A stretch of DNA of 64,000 nucleotides from assembly GCA_023406895.1 (NCBI GenBank), contig JAEXTV010000014.1, positions 101,061-165,060 on the forward strand, written 5' to 3'. The notes below the pieces were generated by a model. It ran no database searches. It saw only the letters and a program-made list of their open reading frames with translations, and was not told the origin of the DNA. A program made the translations under genes and the position numbers. The number at the start of each line of letters is the position of its first letter. Position 1 is the first letter of the stretch. The stretch is from Bacillota bacterium. GTDB lineage: Bacteria > Bacillota > Clostridia > Christensenellales > SZUA-584. Positions 61,896-64,000 of this stretch are shown here, piece after piece.

Positions 61896-62121
61896 AGCGC
61901 TCTCTCCTTATTAACATTGATACAGGCAAGAATATAATAACTAATATACCATATAAACAGCAATTACACAAAAAACAAGGCACCCGTCCTAAACCAAAGC
62001 AGATGCGTGCAGCACGGCTGCTTGTTCGGCGAGGTGTTATCTCTTGCTCACAAAAGCATGACGCGTTTCATTGCTTGAGACCAATGTATCAATTACGGTA
62101 TGCGCTGGTATATCTGAGAAA

Positions 62122-62151
62122 GCAAAAAGGACGAGACTATCTCGTCCTTGA
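62122..62151 (-). terminator. Terminator of the DUF2089-YvlD cluster
   Basis: AAGGACGAGA and TCTCGTCCTT pair with a two-base loop; on the minus strand TTTTTGC follows. The rest of 61896-62121 shows no gene. Confidence 0.87.
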
Positions 62152-62163
62152 ACGCGGGGTGAG

Positions 62164-62532
62164 TTAAGCAATCTGCCTGGCTTTGACGTATGCCCGAATT
62201 GCTCTCACACAGTCGTCCGCGAGCATGATAACCAGAGAAACGAGCAGCATGGCCCAGAAGCCCGCCGTGATGGGGCCACCGACGATCGCGTTGGCAATCA
62301 CAAGGGAAAGCAGATTCGCAAAGACGCTGGCGACGCCGAGCGTGATAATATTGAACGGCAGCGCGATCATCACAAATATCGGCCGAAGCACCATGTTGAC
62401 GAGCGCAAGCATCAACGCAGCCCATAAGGCCGTAAGCACCGTGCCGGGCAGCAGACCAATTGCCGATGCGCCGAGCAGTATAAGATAGTACAAAATAACC
62501 TTGATCGAATAGCGTATTAAAAATTTCATCAT
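62164..62532 (-). CDS. YvlD-type membrane protein (phage holin 4_2 family)
   Basis: 122 residues with four membrane helices. LPGTVLTALWAALMLALVN and LPFNIITLGVASVFANLL fit the PF04020/YvlD family, small membrane proteins linked to envelope stress regulons rather than to phage. ATG at 62532 lies just after the stop of the previous gene with GAGG upstream; ATG at 62529 is possible. Confidence 0.85.
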   Translation of the reverse strand: MMKFLIRYSIKVILYYLILLGASAIGLLPGTVLTALWAALMLALVNMVLRPIFVMIALPFNIITLGVASVFANLLSLVIANAIVGGPITAGFWAMLLVSLVIMLADDCVRAIRAYVKARQIA

Positions 62533-62534
62533 TT

Positions 62535-62810
62535 TCACCTCAGCAGCAATCTGACTCTGACGCTGGCGTCTTTGGAGCGAACATCAACGTCGGCGAGGTC
62601 TAACGGGCCGTAGTTTTTGATTTGAGCAATAATCTGTTCGATAAAGCTCATCGCTGCCTGCACCTTTTGGCTTGTGAACTGAAACAGCGACAACAGATCG
62701 GCAATACCTTCGATCACTTCGGCCAAGCATCTGAAGGGGAATATGACGATGATCGGAAAGAAGCCGATGCGAACGGTGGCGATCACAAGGCTGTTCTTTC
62801 TAGTCGACAT
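62535..62810 (-). CDS. Small hypothetical protein of the YvlD cluster
   Basis: 91 residues. An N-terminal hydrophobic segment (about 9-30) is followed by an amphipathic part (LFQFTSQKVQAAMSFIEQII) and a basic C-terminus. I do not recognise it. It overlaps the end of the SHOCT-like gene by 11 bases and ends right before yvlD, so it is a genuine member of the operon. Confidence 0.72.
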   Translation of the reverse strand: MSTRKNSLVIATVRIGFFPIIVIFPFRCLAEVIEGIADLLSLFQFTSQKVQAAMSFIEQIIAQIKNYGPLDLADVDVRSKDASVRVRLLLR

Positions 62811-63210
62811 ACACTCTCACCTTAGCCCCTTGCACATCGTCGCCGGTATCCACATCGACAAGTTCTTCGCTGATTTCGCCGTTTTCAAAAAGCTCGATCA
62901 GTTCTTTTAAATTGATTTCGTCAAGATTGATACCTTGCTCACTCAATTCTTTCTTGGCGTCTTTGGGTATAAAGGTCATCAGCCCAACGGCCGTTTTGGC
63001 CAGCGCCAGCGGAACGTTGACATTCACACGTGCGTGTTCTTTCTTATCAGGGTCTTTCACATCCACACGGACACGCAGCATCGAGTTTTTCTTTCCTGGC
63101 TTTTTGGCGGGTGTCTCGGTTCCCATGGCCGATAGCAGCTTTTCACCGTCTTCGGGAGATATCTTGCCTTCGCGTACCATTTCCAGAACCTTTAAAATTT
63201 CCTCGTTCAT
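62800..63210 (-). CDS. SHOCT-like (YvlB N-terminal type) protein
   Basis: 136 residues. The N-terminal short helical pair (ILKVLEMVREGKISPEDGEKLLSAM) is the SHOCT/YvlB_N oligomerisation motif. A beta-rich middle (MLRVRVDVKDP ... VNVNVPLALAKTAV) resembles the start of DUF4097/YvlB. The same helical pair ends the neighbouring DUF2089 protein, so the two probably interact. AAATAATG start region has GAGG upstream. Confidence 0.8.
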   Translation of the reverse strand: MNEEILKVLEMVREGKISPEDGEKLLSAMGTETPAKKPGKKNSMLRVRVDVKDPDKKEHARVNVNVPLALAKTAVGLMTFIPKDAKKELSEQGINLDEINLKELIELFENGEISEELVDVDTGDDVQGAKVRVYVD

Positions 63211-63230
63211 TATTTGTTTACCTCAGCTTT

Positions 63231-63608
63231 CTATAATAAATTTTTCAGTAACTCTGTGGCCTGATCCGCTGTGATTTCTCCGTTTTCCAGGCGGATTAAT
63301 ATCCGGCGGCGCTCTTCTTTGATTTCGTCGGAGGATGCGCTGCTTTTGAGGCCCAATCGCTCAAGAACGGCATCGAGCCGGCTGCGAACTGTGGGGTATG
63401 AGATGCCGAGCTCCTTTTCGACATCTTTAATGCTGCCTCGGCATTTTAAGAATGTGAGGATAAATAGCGTCTCATCGTTACTTAACTCACAAAAATCGCA
63501 GCCTGTAAAATGTCCGCCGAGCTCGCTGGCGCATTTTTGGCAGGTGAGCCGCGTGATTTCATATTGACCGCCGCAAACAGGGCATGCGGAGGGGGCTTTG
63601 TGCTTCAT
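63231..63608 (-). CDS. DUF2089 family zinc-ribbon/HTH protein
   Basis: 125 residues. Two CxxC pairs (CPVCGG, CQKCAS) form a zinc ribbon. A helix-turn-helix of sigma-70 region 4 type follows (GSIKDVEKELGISYPTVRSRLD), then a SHOCT-like tail (RILIRLENGEITADQATELL). It is probably the regulator of the operon. GAGGAG lies 9 bases before the ATG. First gene of the cluster. Confidence 0.88.
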   Translation of the reverse strand: MKHKAPSACPVCGGQYEITRLTCQKCASELGGHFTGCDFCELSNDETLFILTFLKCRGSIKDVEKELGISYPTVRSRLDAVLERLGLKSSASSDEIKEERRRILIRLENGEITADQATELLKNLL

Positions 63609-63640
63609 TTGTTATGACTCCTCATTAATTTTATGTATTA

Positions 63641-63669
63641 TATATACTGCTAAAAATTAATAATGTCAA
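63641..63669 (-). promoter_or_regulatory. Promoter of the DUF2089 operon
   Basis: On the minus strand TTGACA, a 17-base spacer and TATATA, embedded in a very A+T-rich stretch with repeated ATTAAT (63650-63720) that may bind a regulator. Confidence 0.7.
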
Positions 63670-63883
63670 TAGTATAATTAAAAAAATTAATATATAGATT
63701 AAATAAATTAATATTAATTACGGATTGCATTGAAAATGGGCCTGGGACGACACACTTGTTTTTTATGATGAATAAGATGATTCGAAAGCGGCGCTGACGG
63801 CAGTTGGAATCGTGTTTGGCAGCGATGAACGATGGTGCATATATAAGGATGATTTTTTTCTGAAAAAAGCCCAAATAAAAGCG

Positions 63884-63912
63884 TTGACAAGTGGTAGGGT
63901 GTTTGGTAAGAT
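63884..63912 (+). promoter_or_regulatory. Strong promoter facing out of the window, probably of a stable-RNA operon
   Basis: TTGACA, a 17-base spacer and TAAGAT. The sequence downstream (63913-64000) has no convincing gene and is rich in GAGCG/AGCGG repeats like rRNA leaders. The window ends in GGAGTTGA, which could be the next -35 box. Confidence 0.6.
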
Positions 63913-64000
63913 ATTTGAGCGCTCGCAAGACGGGAGAGCGGAAAAACGGCGGAAAAAGCGGAGCGAAAGCGCCAGCAAATACCAGCCAAAACGGAGTTGA

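Noticed and set aside
62164..62532. Phage holin marking a prophage
   Set aside because: The family name is historical; the gene is in a YvlD-type envelope cluster with no phage genes around it.
63812..64000. ORF open to the right edge
   Set aside because: It crosses the strong promoter at 63884, is very rich in Lys/Arg/Ser from a repetitive leader, and has no ribosome binding site.

Overview
The window is 64 kb of mid-GC bacterial chromosome, almost entirely coding. Everything points to an anaerobic Gram-positive of the class Clostridia (Bacillota): a large Bacillus-type SRP RNA, a single-chain ~1,230-residue PurL, the remB-gyrB-gyrA block, tilS-hpt-ftsH, ywlC-ywlE, greA-lysS, DUF2089 and YvlD genes, frequent TTG starts with strong AGGAG sites, and a homocysteine-forming cluster otherwise known from methanogens and strict anaerobes. 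No phage, integrase, transposase, CRISPR array or tRNA was seen. The exact genus cannot be read from the sequence.

Layout. 1-7 kb: exported redox proteins (the end of a CcdA-type membrane protein, a TlpA-like lipoprotein, a molybdopterin lipoprotein), a WYL regulator with a VOC protein, an MltG-like lipoprotein, purA, the SRP RNA and hpf. 7-13.4 kb: two tandem BlaI/M56 repressor-protease pairs, each with its own palindromic operator over its -10 box. 13.8-22.4 kb: purL, then remB-gyrB-gyrA. 22.4-27 kb: a highly structured leader, then a solute-binding protein, nadE and a glycerol-1-phosphate dehydrogenase. 27-32 kb (minus strand): a membrane protein, dusB, mreB and two LCP (LytR-CpsA-Psr) genes; the last LCP gene is frameshifted. 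32.9-40 kb: lysS-greA, serC-serA, a cyclophilin, a lipoprotein and ychF. 40.4-45.2 kb: a three-gene sulfur cluster (HcyBio, NIL-ferredoxin, UPF0280), a VanY-type carboxypeptidase, then tsaC/ywlC and ywlE. 45.9-51.6 kb: a lipoprotein PBP, GNAT, FlK-like thioesterase and PHP genes, prs and an ANTAR regulator. 51.9-61 kb: mnmE-mnmG, tilS-hpt, ftsH, a small orphan gene, rsmA. 61-63.6 kb: a membrane protein and a DUF2089/SHOCT/YvlD envelope cluster. The right end carries a consensus promoter that probably starts an rRNA or other stable-RNA operon beyond the window.

The most striking observation is an unannotated small RNA on the minus strand (about 59699-59795). It has a perfect TTGACA-17-TATAAT promoter, a 5' hairpin, an unpaired CACCACCACCACC tract and a strong terminator. 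Its tract is complementary to a GGTGGTGG loop in a 38-base leader present in two identical copies, one directly upstream of each LCP gene, where the loop sits beside the ribosome binding site. This suggests, but does not prove, an sRNA that controls cell-wall polymer attachment. Other points for follow-up are the twin BlaI/M56 systems with unknown sensor domains, nested palindromes and hairpins before the solute-binding gene, a structured leader before the orphan gene at 59.3 kb, an ANTAR regulator whose receiver lacks its phosphorylation site, and leaderless promoters at tilS and rsmA.
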